A DNA stretch of 64,000 bases from Dongia sedimenti. Lineage in GTDB: Bacteria; Pseudomonadota; Alphaproteobacteria; Dongiales; Dongiaceae. Under the pieces are notes generated by a model. That model had not been told where the DNA came from. It did no database searches and saw only the letters and a program-made list of their open reading frames with translations. The stretch is taken from assembly GCA_030715195.1 (NCBI GenBank), contig JAUYVI010000011.1, positions 1-64,000 on the forward strand, written 5' to 3'. Below are positions 51,139 to 59,555 of the stretch, one piece after another (within the stretch, counting starts at the first letter, position 1; each line of letters begins with the position of its first letter). A program made the translations under genes and the position numbers.

Positions 51139-52371
51139 TTATGGATTCAGCCTACATTTTGAATCCGGCTCGTCGAAGCCGAGCGTGTCGAGCGGTGTCC
51201 GCTGATGCAGGAAGCCCTCCTGCGGCGAAACGGAGACCAGCATCAAGGGCGAGGCCAGCAGGATCGGCTCGCGGAGCTGCTGGTCCCAGTGCCGGAAGGT
51301 CAGCCCCACGCCCTTGAACGCGGCGAGCTCGAACTTGTCGGACAGCATGTAGTCGCGGATCGCCTTCGGATCCGCGGTATTGATGCGCGTGACGCTTTCG
51401 CCGAACGCTCGCGCCGACATCCAGCCGGTATAGTCGCGCTCCAGCATCGGGCGATTGGTCGCCTTGATGAAGCGCCGCTGGATTTGAGTGCCGGCCCATT
51501 GTTCCAGGCTGCGATGCCATGCGGTCGGCACCAGGCCGCTGGTCCCGACGACGGGGCGCGGATCCCAGGTGCGGTAGGGAAGGTAGTCACCGAACACCTC
51601 GCTCTCGTCGGCCACAATCATGACGTCGTAATCGGGCAGGCGCTGGGTCAGCTCGGTCATCTGCTTGCGGATCTGGGCCTGGCCGGTATCGGTGCGGCGC
51701 GAGCCGGCGGCGAAGGTATAGGTGCGCTGCTCGACGATATCGCCTTTGAAACGCTTGGCCGATCGGCGGATCGCATCGGCGAAGGCCTTGTCGTCGGGAT
51801 TCGAGCCTTCGATCAGCACCCAGCGCATCCATTGCTTGCTGACCAGGAACTGCGCCAGCGCATCCGCCTTCATCGCCCGGTTGGGCATCATGTGGAAGAC
51901 ATTGGCGCGGCAATCGTCGGAGCGCAGGCGATCGTCCTGGGTGCGCATGTCCAGGATGACCGCGTCCTGCATTTCCGGATAGGCGGCCAGCTCGAGCAGG
52001 CGATCGGCGGTGAGGTTGGCGATGATCAGCTTGATCCCGGCTGAGGTCAGCTCGGTCGCCGCCTGGTGCAGGTCGCCACCGGCCGGGATGACCTTCTCCG
52101 CCACCTCATAGGTCTGCTTCAGGAACTTGCCGGTGGTGTTGTTGTCTTCCAGGCCGAGACGGACGCCGGCGATGCCCTTGTCCTTGGGCACGATCTCCAC
52201 CAGCGAAAGCGGATCCGGCTCGGGGATCGCTTCGCTGATGTAGCCGATCGAAATCTTCAGCGGGGTCGTGTCAGCGCGGGCTTCGTGGCCGGTCGAGACG
52301 ATCGAGAAGACGAGAGCAAAGAAGAGGACGAGGCCGGCGCCGATTCCCAGGATCGGAGCGCCCTTTGTCAT
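51139..52371 (-). CDS. Substrate-binding protein of the PQQ alcohol dehydrogenase-associated ABC system
   Basis: 410 aa. N-terminal signal or anchor segment (GIGAGLVLFFALVFSIVSTG, ARA cleavage). The type I periplasmic binding fold starts LKISIGYISEAIPEPDPLS. The C-terminus, LGFDEPDSKCRLNP, is typical of this PQQ-associated family. Its start overlaps the cytochrome gene stop by 4 bp. Combining an importer-type binding protein with an ABC-2 exporter-type permease is a peculiarity of these loci. Confidence 0.82.
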   Translation of the reverse strand: MTKGAPILGIGAGLVLFFALVFSIVSTGHEARADTTPLKISIGYISEAIPEPDPLSLVEIVPKDKGIAGVRLGLEDNNTTGKFLKQTYEVAEKVIPAGGDLHQAATELTSAGIKLIIANLTADRLLELAAYPEMQDAVILDMRTQDDRLRSDDCRANVFHMMPNRAMKADALAQFLVSKQWMRWVLIEGSNPDDKAFADAIRRSAKRFKGDIVEQRTYTFAAGSRRTDTGQAQIRKQMTELTQRLPDYDVMIVADESEVFGDYLPYRTWDPRPVVGTSGLVPTAWHRSLEQWAGTQIQRRFIKATNRPMLERDYTGWMSARAFGESVTRINTADPKAIRDYMLSDKFELAAFKGVGLTFRHWDQQLREPILLASPLMLVSVSPQEGFLHQRTPLDTLGFDEPDSKCRLNP

Positions 52372-52769
52372 TGCGAGGCTTCTTTGAGGTAGGCGATGAC
52401 GTTAGCCCGGTCTTCCGGCTTCGGCAGGCCCGGGAAGGCCATCTTGTTGCCGGCCACTTCCTTCTTCGGGTTGGTCAAATAGGTGTCCAGCGTCGCCTCG
52501 TCCCAGGTCAGGCCGGAATTCTTCATCGCGTCCGAATAGGTGAAGCCCTCGACGGTACCCGCCTTGCGGCCGATGATCGCGTGCAGCGAGGGGCCGACCT
52601 TGTTCTTGCCGGCCTCGAGCGTGTGGCAGGCCATGCACTTGGCGAAGACCTTCTTGCCCTTGGCGGCGTCGCCATCCGCTTGGGCGGCGGCGGCGAAGCC
52701 GGTGGCGACGAAGGCCGCGGCGGCCAGAACCTTAAGACCGACGCGCGCGGCCCCGATGAAATCACGCAT
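52368..52769 (-). CDS. Class I c-type cytochrome (c550-like)
   Basis: 133 aa with a signal peptide (VGLKVLAAAAFVATGFAAA, AQA cleavage). Haem motif CMACH (Cys45, Cys48, His49) and the distal Met in NKMAFPGLP (about residue 111). KVGPSLHAIIGRKAGTVEGFTYSDAMK is typical of small soluble cytochromes c2/c550. ATG 52769 follows GGGAG; the longer frame is unlikely. First gene of the minus-strand operon. Likely carries electrons from the alcohol dehydrogenase/XoxG to a terminal oxidase. Confidence 0.87.
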   Translation of the reverse strand: MRDFIGAARVGLKVLAAAAFVATGFAAAAQADGDAAKGKKVFAKCMACHTLEAGKNKVGPSLHAIIGRKAGTVEGFTYSDAMKNSGLTWDEATLDTYLTNPKKEVAGNKMAFPGLPKPEDRANVIAYLKEASQ

Positions 52770-52993
52770 AGAATTCTCCCAATTGTCGTGTGGTGTGGCA
52801 GTGGTCGTCTGGTTGACGGTCGGGCGGCATGCTGCCGCGCCGTCGCTGAATCGCCAAGCCCTCTTTGGTGCAATTCCAGAACAGTAGAAATGGCGCCGCG
52901 GCCGGGCAAGGGTCCTCAATGAGTGCTCCAACTAAAGTACTAGCATGATCGCGCCGGCTTGACGCGGGCGCAAGGGCTGGCAGGTTGACCACC

Positions 52994-53929
52994 ATGCGCA
53001 GCCCGGCCGTCTCCGTCATCCTGCTTGCAATCCTGACCGCAGGTCCGACCCTGGGGGCGCGCGCCGAAGGGCCGGCGCCGTTGCCGGTCGAGGCGATCGC
53101 GCCCGGGGTCTATGTCCATCACGGGGTGCATGCCGAGGCGAGCGTCGAGAATGAAGGCGGCATCGCCAATATCGGATTCGTGATCGGCGACGCGGCGGTC
53201 GCGGTGATCGACAGCGGCGGCAGCCCCATGGAGGGCGCCGCGCTCTTGCGGGCGATCCGCCAAGTGACTCCGTTGCCGGTCCGGTACGTCATCAACACCC
53301 ATTTCCATCCCGATCACGTTCTCGGCAACGCGACCTTCGCCGCGCTCGGCGCCGAGATCATCGGACACAAGAACCTGCCGATGGGCCTGCTGGCGCGACG
53401 CGACACCTATGTCGCCAATTATACCGCGGTGTTCGGTGCAGATTCGGTTAAGGACCTCATCGTCGTGCCGTCTCACCTGGTGGCCGATCGGGAGACCATC
53501 GATCTCGGCCACCGCATTCTGGAAATTCGGGCCTTTCCGACCGCGCATACCGACAGCGATCTCATCGTGATCGACCGGGAGTCGAAGACCTTGTTCGCCG
53601 GGGACCTGGTGTTTCTGGAACGGGTGCCGGCGAGCGACGGTTCGATCCTCGGCTGGCTGAAGGCGATTGCGCAACTGCGGGAGATTCCGGCGGCGCGCGT
53701 CGTTCCAGGCCATGGACCGGTCACCGCGCCCTGGCCGGCGGCGTTGGACCCCGAGCAGGCCTATTTCGAGCGGCTGGTGCGCGACATCCGCAAACTGCTG
53801 GCCGAAGGCGGCAGCCTGCAACAGGCAACCGACACGATCGGCCTGTCGGAGCGTGGGCATTGGCAGCTCTTCGATTCCTATAATGCGCGCAACGTGACCA
53901 CGGCGTATACTGAACTGGAGTGGGAATAG
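52994..53929 (+). CDS. Quinoprotein relay system zinc metallohydrolase (MBL fold)
   Basis: 311 aa metallo-beta-lactamase-fold protein with a signal peptide (SVILLAILTAGPTLGARA). Metal motif INTHFHPDHVLGN (HxHxDH), LFAGDLVF, and VVPGHGPV complete the dinuclear zinc site. It is SoxH-like. The pairing with the SoxYZ-like gene 46 bp downstream marks the quinoprotein relay type found beside PQQ dehydrogenases. ATG 52994 preferred over TTG 52985. Reaction unknown. Confidence 0.83.
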   Translation: MRSPAVSVILLAILTAGPTLGARAEGPAPLPVEAIAPGVYVHHGVHAEASVENEGGIANIGFVIGDAAVAVIDSGGSPMEGAALLRAIRQVTPLPVRYVINTHFHPDHVLGNATFAALGAEIIGHKNLPMGLLARRDTYVANYTAVFGADSVKDLIVVPSHLVADRETIDLGHRILEIRAFPTAHTDSDLIVIDRESKTLFAGDLVFLERVPASDGSILGWLKAIAQLREIPAARVVPGHGPVTAPWPAALDPEQAYFERLVRDIRKLLAEGGSLQQATDTIGLSERGHWQLFDSYNARNVTTAYTELEWE

Positions 53930-53975
53930 GGCAGGTCGATTGACGGAACCTGCCGCCCTTGATGGGAGATCGCCC

Positions 53976-54773
53976 ATGCATGCATTCATCCGCGGCATTC
54001 TGGCCGCTGCCGCGCTGGTCTTCGCCGGCACCGCGGCACAAGCCTATGACGATCCCTGGCCCGACCTGCAGGCGGCCCTGTTCCCGGGCAAGGCCGTGGA
54101 GAGCGGGGATGCGTTCATCCATATCACCGCGCCGGAACGCGCCTATGACGCGGCGGTGGTGCCGATCTCGGTGGACTTCGACCTCGCCAAGATGCAGGGC
54201 ATCGTGGTCAAGGCCATGACCGTGGTCGTCGATAAGAATCCGGCGCCGGTTGCGGCGGTGTTCCACTATCCGGACGGCACCACCAACCCGTCGATCGGCA
54301 CACGGATCCGCGTCAACGAATACACCAACATCCATGCGGTGGTGGAAGCGACGGACGGACGCCTGTTCCTGGCGGCGGTGTTCGTGAAGGCGGCAGGCGG
54401 CTGCTCGGCGCCGGCCAGCAAGAGCGTCGCCGACGCCGCGGAGCACCTCGGCGACTTGAAGCTGAAAGTGCCGCAGGAAGCCTCGGCGGACAAGCCGACC
54501 AGGCTCGAACTGCTGATCCACCATCCGAACTTCACCGGAATGCAGATGGACCAGGTGACGCGCAACTACGTGCCGGCGGATTTCGTGCAGAACGTCACCA
54601 TCACCCATGACGGCAAGCCGGTGCTCTCGATCGAGGGCAACATCTCCTTGAGCGAGAACCCGGCCTTCGATTTCTGGCTGGAGCCGAAATCGCAGGGCGT
54701 GCTGCGGGTCAATGCCGAGGATTCGAACGGGCGGAAGTTCGAGCGGGTCTGGATGGTGCCCGCGGCGTCCTGA
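53976..54773 (+). CDS. Quinoprotein dehydrogenase-associated SoxYZ-like carrier
   Basis: 265 aa exported protein fusing SoxY- and SoxZ-like domains. Signal peptide FIRGILAAAALVFAGTAAQA. The N-terminal SoxY-like domain ends with the carrier cysteine in AAGGCSAPAS (about residue 150). The C-terminal SoxZ-like domain (from about 175) contains LELLIHHPNFTGMQMD and SENPAFDFW. In the Sox system such a Cys carries the substrate; here the partner and cargo are unknown. RBS GGGAG precedes ATG 53976. Confidence 0.83.
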   Translation: MHAFIRGILAAAALVFAGTAAQAYDDPWPDLQAALFPGKAVESGDAFIHITAPERAYDAAVVPISVDFDLAKMQGIVVKAMTVVVDKNPAPVAAVFHYPDGTTNPSIGTRIRVNEYTNIHAVVEATDGRLFLAAVFVKAAGGCSAPASKSVADAAEHLGDLKLKVPQEASADKPTRLELLIHHPNFTGMQMDQVTRNYVPADFVQNVTITHDGKPVLSIEGNISLSENPAFDFWLEPKSQGVLRVNAEDSNGRKFERVWMVPAAS

Positions 54774-54807
54774 GCGCGGCGCGCTGATGGCGCCCGGTCT
54801 GGAGGCC

Positions 54808-55155
54808 TCAGAAGCAGCGGAAATCGGCCTCGATCTGCGCCAGGCGCAGCAGCTTCACGATGTCGTCCAGCATCTTCATCTCGCGGAACACCGAGGTCGC
54901 GTCGCCGGTCGCCTGCCGCATCTGCAGGATGGTCGAGGCCTTCTCATAGGTGTCGTAGGGCACGATCGAGGAGACGGCATCGATGCTGCAGGAACACCGC
55001 CGCAGCATGTCCTGGGTCTCGCCGTTGCTGGCGAGGCAGCCGATCACATAGTCGGCCACCACCTCGGTCGGATAGTCGTTGGCCGCCAGAGCTGGGCCGG
55101 GACCGGAAGCGGCCGTCGCGAGGAGCGCCGCCATCGCCACCAGGATTCGCCGCAT
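54808..55155 (-). CDS. Small exported Cys-containing protein of unknown function
   Basis: 115 aa with a signal peptide (MRRILVAMAALLATAASG, cleaved near ALA). The mature part has ADYVIGCLASNG, the cluster MLRRCSCSIDAVSSIVPYDTYEKASTI split over two helices, and a C-terminal FRCF. Four cysteines suggest two disulfides or a metal site. It is on the opposite strand between the SoxYZ-like carrier and a peptidase-like gene. Not assigned to a named family; the location suggests a periplasmic accessory for the quinoprotein system. Confidence 0.65.
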   Translation of the reverse strand: MRRILVAMAALLATAASGPGPALAANDYPTEVVADYVIGCLASNGETQDMLRRCSCSIDAVSSIVPYDTYEKASTILQMRQATGDATSVFREMKMLDDIVKLLRLAQIEADFRCF

Positions 55156-55253
55156 GCTTGGGATTCCCTTCTGCCGTTCGCCGGGGAGCACATCACAGGA
55201 AGCGGAAGACGGTCAATCATCCTTCTCGGTGAGAGCCAGCGGATGGCGGGCCG

Positions 55254-55733
55254 ATGATCATTTCTCCGAAACTGATTTCCGCCCTGCTGGTCGCGATCTC
55301 GCAGATGACCGGCTATTCGATTCCCGGCGAGCCGCCGCGGATCCGCCCGATGTCCCATGCGCAGCTGGCCGACGAGGTCTGCGGCAAACCCTGCGGCATC
55401 ATCGCCTTCACCACCCCGAAGGCCGAGATTCTGATCGATGAATCGCTGATGATCGGCCGCGATCCCGCGGCCACCAGCATCCTGGTTCACGAGCTGACGC
55501 ATTTCTTGCAGATCAGCAGCCAGCCCGGACCGGTCGCGCTGACCTGCGATCTCTGGAGCGCGCGCGAGCGCGAGGCCTATGACGTGCAGTATCGCTGGCT
55601 GCGCAATCAGGCCCCGAACATCCGCGTGTTCACGCTGGAGGCGCAGCGCTTGGAGATCGATCCGCTCCTGCCGCGTTGCGCGGGAACCCGGCCGCCCATG
55701 GGCAACGCGACCGGTCAGCCGACCGGCGGTTGA
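55254..55733 (+). CDS. Small HExxH putative zinc metallopeptidase
   Basis: 159 aa. The motif VHELTHFLQ (His79, Glu80, His83) is a gluzincin-type zinc-binding signature, and Glu residues in AREREAYDVQYRWL could supply the third ligand. Short hydrophobic N-terminus (ISPKLISALLVAISQM) that might direct export or membrane contact. It lies about 200 bp upstream of pqqA in the same direction. Function unknown; a role in the quinoprotein locus is inferred only from position. Confidence 0.65.
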   Translation: MIISPKLISALLVAISQMTGYSIPGEPPRIRPMSHAQLADEVCGKPCGIIAFTTPKAEILIDESLMIGRDPAATSILVHELTHFLQISSQPGPVALTCDLWSAREREAYDVQYRWLRNQAPNIRVFTLEAQRLEIDPLLPRCAGTRPPMGNATGQPTGG

Positions 55734-55845
55734 CGCGCGCGAATGCTGCGGCGCAATAGCGCCGCAGCCGGCCTCGATACCTGTCAGATCAGGGTTTTCG
55801 GACTAAAGGATGATGCTTCAACGCGCGATTCGGCCTTGCAATCGA

Positions 55846-55874
55846 TTGTAACGATTCCAAATTAGGCATAGCAT
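55846..55874 (+). promoter_or_regulatory. Possible pqqA promoter
   Basis: TTGTAA (55846-55851) and TAGCAT (55869-55874) are separated by 17 bp, 62 bp before the pqqA start. The palindrome CAATCGATTG (55839-55848) overlaps the -35. The 55734-55936 gap has no other feature. Confidence 0.35.
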
Positions 55875-55936
55875 CTTGCTCAGTCGGCCCAGCCGGCTGT
55901 CACACGACTTCTACAACCTCGAACGGGAGGACGATT

Positions 55937-56014
55937 ATGAAGAAGTGGAAATCGCCGCGCGTCAGCGAAATCTGCGTCGGCATGGAAATCAACAGCTACG
56001 CCAGCGCTCAGTAA
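55937..56014 (+). CDS. pqqA: PqqA precursor peptide
   Basis: 25 aa ribosomal peptide from which PQQ is made. It opens MKKWKSPRVSEICVGMEINS. The conserved Glu17 and Tyr21, spaced by three residues (EINSY), are the two amino acids joined by PqqE to form the PQQ skeleton. RBS GGGAGG lies 7 bp before ATG. Very short, but the motif and its place in front of pqqB make the call firm. Confidence 0.95.
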   Translation: MKKWKSPRVSEICVGMEINSYASAQ

Positions 56015-56069
56015 CGCAGTCTTTCGCCGTGCGGTGAGCCAGAGCTGATCGCAACCGGGGCTAATGGCC

Positions 56070-56993
56070 ATGGAAGTGATAGTTCTCGGCTCTGCCGCCG
56101 GCGGAGGATTTCCGCAGTGGAATTGCAACGCGCCGCTGAGCAAGGCGGCGCGCGACGGTTCGATCAAGACAAAATGGCGAACGCAAGCGTCGATCGCGGT
56201 TTCCGCGGACGGCGAGCATTGGCTTTTGGTCAACGCCTCGCCCGACCTGCGCCAGCAGCTGCTGCAGACCAAGAGTCTGTGGCCGCGTGAATCGCCGCGC
56301 CATTCGCCGATCGATGCCGTCCTGCTGACCAGCGGGGAGATCGATCATGTGGCCGGCTTGCTTTCCCTGCGCGAAAGCCAGGCCTTCACGCTCTGGGCGA
56401 CGCCGCGGATCCTCGAGATCCTCGGCGAGAATGCGATCTTCGGAGCGCTCAATCCGGATTACGTCACGCGCAAGAGCTTCCCGCTCGACCGGAGCTTCGA
56501 GCCCGAGGGCAAGCATGGTCCCTTGGGCTTCACCGTCACCGCCTTCCCCGTGCCGGGCAAAGTGCCGTTGTTCCTGGAATCGCGGAACCAGGGCAATCTG
56601 GGCGGCATGCCGGAGGAGACGGTCGGCCTCGAAGTCACGGCGCAGAATGGCGGCGGCCGCTTCCATTTCATCCCCGGCTGTGCCCGCATGACGCCGGAGC
56701 TGAAGCAACGCCTGAAGGGCTCGGCCTTGGTCTTCTTCGATGGGACGCTGTGGCAGAACGACGAGTTGGTCGATCTCGGCATCAGCCCGAAGACCGGTGC
56801 GCGGATGGGTCACATGAACATCAGCGGCGCCGATGGTACGATTGCCGCCTTCGCCGATCTCGACGTGAAGCGCAAGCTGTTCATCCACGTCAACACGACC
56901 AATCCGGTGCTTGACGAAGGCTCGCCCCAACGTGCTGAAATCCGGGCGAAGGGCTGGGACGTGGCCGAGGACGGGATGAGGATCGTGCTATGA
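56070..56993 (+). CDS. pqqB: PQQ biosynthesis protein PqqB
   Basis: 307 aa MBL-fold protein (309 aa if ATG 56064 is used). N-terminus MEVIVLGSAAGGGFPQWNC, SPDLRQQLL, LTSGEIDHVAGLLSLRE, GRMGHMNISG region and C-terminal GWDVAEDGMRIVL are diagnostic. PqqB hydroxylates the crosslinked tyrosine during PQQ formation. It starts 55 bp after pqqA and overlaps pqqC by 4 bp. Confidence 0.94.
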   Translation: MEVIVLGSAAGGGFPQWNCNAPLSKAARDGSIKTKWRTQASIAVSADGEHWLLVNASPDLRQQLLQTKSLWPRESPRHSPIDAVLLTSGEIDHVAGLLSLRESQAFTLWATPRILEILGENAIFGALNPDYVTRKSFPLDRSFEPEGKHGPLGFTVTAFPVPGKVPLFLESRNQGNLGGMPEETVGLEVTAQNGGGRFHFIPGCARMTPELKQRLKGSALVFFDGTLWQNDELVDLGISPKTGARMGHMNISGADGTIAAFADLDVKRKLFIHVNTTNPVLDEGSPQRAEIRAKGWDVAEDGMRIVL

Positions 56994-57733
56994 GCGAAAT
57001 GCTGAGCCCCGAAGAGCTGGAAGCCGCACTCCGCGCCATCGGCAAGGCGCGCTACCACAACAACCATCCGTTCCACGGCCTGTTGCACAGCGGCAGGCTG
57101 AACAAGGGCCAGGTCCAGGCCTGGGCGCTCAACCGCTACTACTACCAGTCGATCATTCCGATGAAGGACGCGGCGATCCTGGCGCGCTCGAGCGATTCCG
57201 AGTTCCGCCGCGCCTGGCGCCAGCGCATCATCGACCATGACGGCACCGAGGAAGCCCCGGATGGGGGGATCGAGCGCTGGCTCGGCCTGACCGATGCACT
57301 GGGGCTGGATCGCGGCTATGTGACCTCGGGCGCCGGCCTGCTGCCCGGCACCCGCTTTGCCGTCGAGGCCTATCTGCATTTCGTCAGCGAAAAGAGCCTG
57401 CTGGAAGCGGTGGCCTCGTCGCTTACGGAAATGTTCGCGCCGACGATCATCACCGAGCGGGTCTCCGGCATGCTGAAGAGCTACGACTTCGTCGATGCGA
57501 AGGCGCTCAGCTATTTCGACAAGCGGCTCTACCAGGCGCCACGCGACGCGAATTTCGCCCTGGACTATGTGAAGCGCGAGGCGCGGCTCCCTTATCAGCA
57601 GCAGCAGGTCCTGAAGGCCCTGGAGTTCAAGTGCGACGTGCTCTGGTCGCAGCTGGACGCGCTGCATTACGCCTATGTGGAACCGGGCAATATCCCGCCG
57701 GGCGCGTTCCGGCCGGACGGGAGCGCCAAGTGA
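56990..57733 (+). CDS. pqqC: Pyrroloquinoline-quinone synthase PqqC
   Basis: 247 aa, cofactor-free oxidase that performs the final ring closure and eight-electron oxidation to PQQ. YHNNHPFHGLLHSGRLNKGQVQAWALNRYYYQ, RQRIIDHDG and the C-terminal QLDALHYAYVEPGNIPPGAF are typical and contain the active-site His/Tyr/Arg residues. Overlaps pqqB (ATGA) and pqqD (GTGA). Confidence 0.95.
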   Translation: MSEMLSPEELEAALRAIGKARYHNNHPFHGLLHSGRLNKGQVQAWALNRYYYQSIIPMKDAAILARSSDSEFRRAWRQRIIDHDGTEEAPDGGIERWLGLTDALGLDRGYVTSGAGLLPGTRFAVEAYLHFVSEKSLLEAVASSLTEMFAPTIITERVSGMLKSYDFVDAKALSYFDKRLYQAPRDANFALDYVKREARLPYQQQQVLKALEFKCDVLWSQLDALHYAYVEPGNIPPGAFRPDGSAK

Positions 57734-58026
57734 CCGCGGACGCCACCACGGGGGCGCTCGATCTCGAATCCCGTCCGAGATTGGCGCCGGGCGTCCGGTT
57801 GAAATACGACGAGGCGCGATCCTGCTGGGTCGTGCTCGCCCCGGAACGGGTGCTGATGCCGGACGAGACTGCGCTCGAAGTGCTGCAGCGTCTCGATGGA
57901 AAGAAAACGGTCGATGCCTTGGTGGCCGAGCTGGTGACCGCCTATGACGCCGATCGCGGCGAGATCCTGGCGGACGTGACGGAGCTGTTGAACGGCTTGC
58001 TGGAAAAACGGGTGCTGGCTTTATGA
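57730..58026 (+). CDS. pqqD: PQQ peptide chaperone PqqD
   Basis: 98 aa. PqqD binds PqqA and presents it to PqqE. PRLAPGVRLKYDEARSCWVVLAPERVLMPDETALEVLQRLDG is the full family signature spread over residues 16-57. GTG start overlapping the pqqC stop; its own stop overlaps pqqE. Confidence 0.92.
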   Translation: MTADATTGALDLESRPRLAPGVRLKYDEARSCWVVLAPERVLMPDETALEVLQRLDGKKTVDALVAELVTAYDADRGEILADVTELLNGLLEKRVLAL

Positions 58027-59174
58027 ACGCCCCTCGGACCACTGGGTCGCAATTGCCGCCGCCGATGGCGGTGCTGCTGGAGCTGACGCATCGCTGTCCG
58101 CTGCAATGCCCCTATTGTTCCAATCCGCTGCAGATGGACCAGGTGAAGAGCGAGCTCGGCACGGCGGAATGGAAATCGGTGCTCGACCAGGCCGCCAAGC
58201 TCGGCGTGCTGCAGGTGCACTTCTCCGGGGGCGAGCCGACGGTGCGGCCGGATCTGGCCGAGCTCATTCGCCATGCGCGCGCGGTTGGGCTCTACACCAA
58301 TCTCATCACCTCGGGTGTCGCCGCCAACAAGGCGCGTTTCGACGAGATGGTCGCGGCCGGGCTCGACCATGTGCAGCTCAGCATCCAGGATTCCGACGCG
58401 GCCACCGCGGAGAAGATCGGCAACTATGCCGGCGCCCAGCAGAAGAAGCTCACCTTCGCGAAATGGGTGCGCGAGGCCGGGCTGCCGCTCACTCTCAATG
58501 CCGTGGTCAACCGGCACAACATCGACCGGGTGGGCGAGATGATCGATCTCGCGGTCTCGCTCGATGCGGCCCGAGTCGAGATCGCCAATGTGCAGTATTA
58601 CGGCTGGGCTCTGAAGAACCTCGCGGCGCTGATGCCGCGCTTCGACCAGTTCGAGGCCTCGATCGCGACGGTCGCGGCGGCGCGGGAACGCCTCAAGGGC
58701 AAGATCGTGATCGACTATGTGGTGCCGGACTACTACGCCAAGGTGCCGAAGGCCTGCATGAACGGCTGGGGCCAGCGCTTCATGAACATCACGCCGGCCG
58801 GCAAGGTGCTGCCCTGCCATGCGGCGGAGACGATTCCGAACCTGCAATTCGACAGCGTGCGCGATCGGCCGCTGGCGGAAATCTGGGCGAAGTCCTCCGC
58901 CTTCGAAGCATTCCGCGGCACCGATTGGATGCCGGAGCTCTGCAAAGGCTGCGACCAGCGCGAGATCGATTGGGGCGGTTGCCGATGCCAGGCCATGGCG
59001 CTGACGGGATCGGCGTCGGAAGCCGATCCCGCCTGCGGCAAGTCGCCGTTCCATGCGCAGCTGCGCGGCATGGCGGAGGCGGCCTCGCATGCCGCGGCGC
59101 CGGAGTTTCAGTATCGCCGCATCACGCCGCGCGTCGATCAGAAGTCGGACGCGCCCGAGCCGGTCGCCGGTTAA
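58023..59174 (+). CDS. pqqE: PqqA peptide cyclase PqqE (radical SAM)
   Basis: 383 aa. The radical SAM cluster is THRCPLQCPYCSN (Cys25, Cys29, Cys32). HFSGGEPTVRPDL is the SAM-binding GGE-type motif. The C-terminal SPASM region has CMNGWG, LPCHAAE, LCKGCDQREIDWGGCRCQ and ACGKSPFH, binding auxiliary Fe-S clusters. It forms the carbon-carbon bond between Glu and Tyr of PqqA. Overlaps pqqD by 4 bp; last gene of pqqABCDE. Confidence 0.95.
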   Translation: MNAPRTTGSQLPPPMAVLLELTHRCPLQCPYCSNPLQMDQVKSELGTAEWKSVLDQAAKLGVLQVHFSGGEPTVRPDLAELIRHARAVGLYTNLITSGVAANKARFDEMVAAGLDHVQLSIQDSDAATAEKIGNYAGAQQKKLTFAKWVREAGLPLTLNAVVNRHNIDRVGEMIDLAVSLDAARVEIANVQYYGWALKNLAALMPRFDQFEASIATVAAARERLKGKIVIDYVVPDYYAKVPKACMNGWGQRFMNITPAGKVLPCHAAETIPNLQFDSVRDRPLAEIWAKSSAFEAFRGTDWMPELCKGCDQREIDWGGCRCQAMALTGSASEADPACGKSPFHAQLRGMAEAASHAAAPEFQYRRITPRVDQKSDAPEPVAG

Positions 59175-59364
59175 CGCGGCAATCCATCTTTATCGCTGAA
59201 TTTGCACCGCGCGCGCGGTGAGAGCGGCGGCATTTGCACGTTGCTGCGACGCGCAAGAGGCCGGCTCGTACCAAAGAACAATGGGTTTTGGCCGTTCTTC
59301 GATTGACGGCAAATGGTCGCAGGTCCCACTCTGCTTGTGGCTGTCGTTGTCTGCTGAGTGTCAG

Positions 59365-59412
59365 ACCAATGCCTGAGTGGGCGAATGCTCCAGCGGGCGA
59401 ATGTCTGAGCGG
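59365..59412. repeat. Three 16-bp direct repeats upstream of xoxF
   Basis: ACCAATGCCTGAGTGG, GCGAATGCTCCAGCGG and GCGAATGTCTGAGCGG follow one another without spacing (59365-59380, 59381-59396, 59397-59412). Consensus about GCGAATGYCTGAGYGG. They lie 144 bp before the xoxF start, in a 381-bp gap that otherwise shows only a TTGACG -35-like box at 59303. A 16-bp period suits tandem activator sites, for example for a lanthanide- or methanol-responsive regulator. Confidence 0.65.
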
Positions 59413-59555
59413 GTTCCGATCGAGCGGCCGTTCGCGACGTCGGGGCCGCGATCCAAAAGAGCTCAGAACAGCGATCGACGATGGTGACTGCGTTGGCTCC
59501 GGCAAGTCAGGGAACGCGCCGGTGCATCTGTGCCGTACAATTGTGGGAGGACAAG

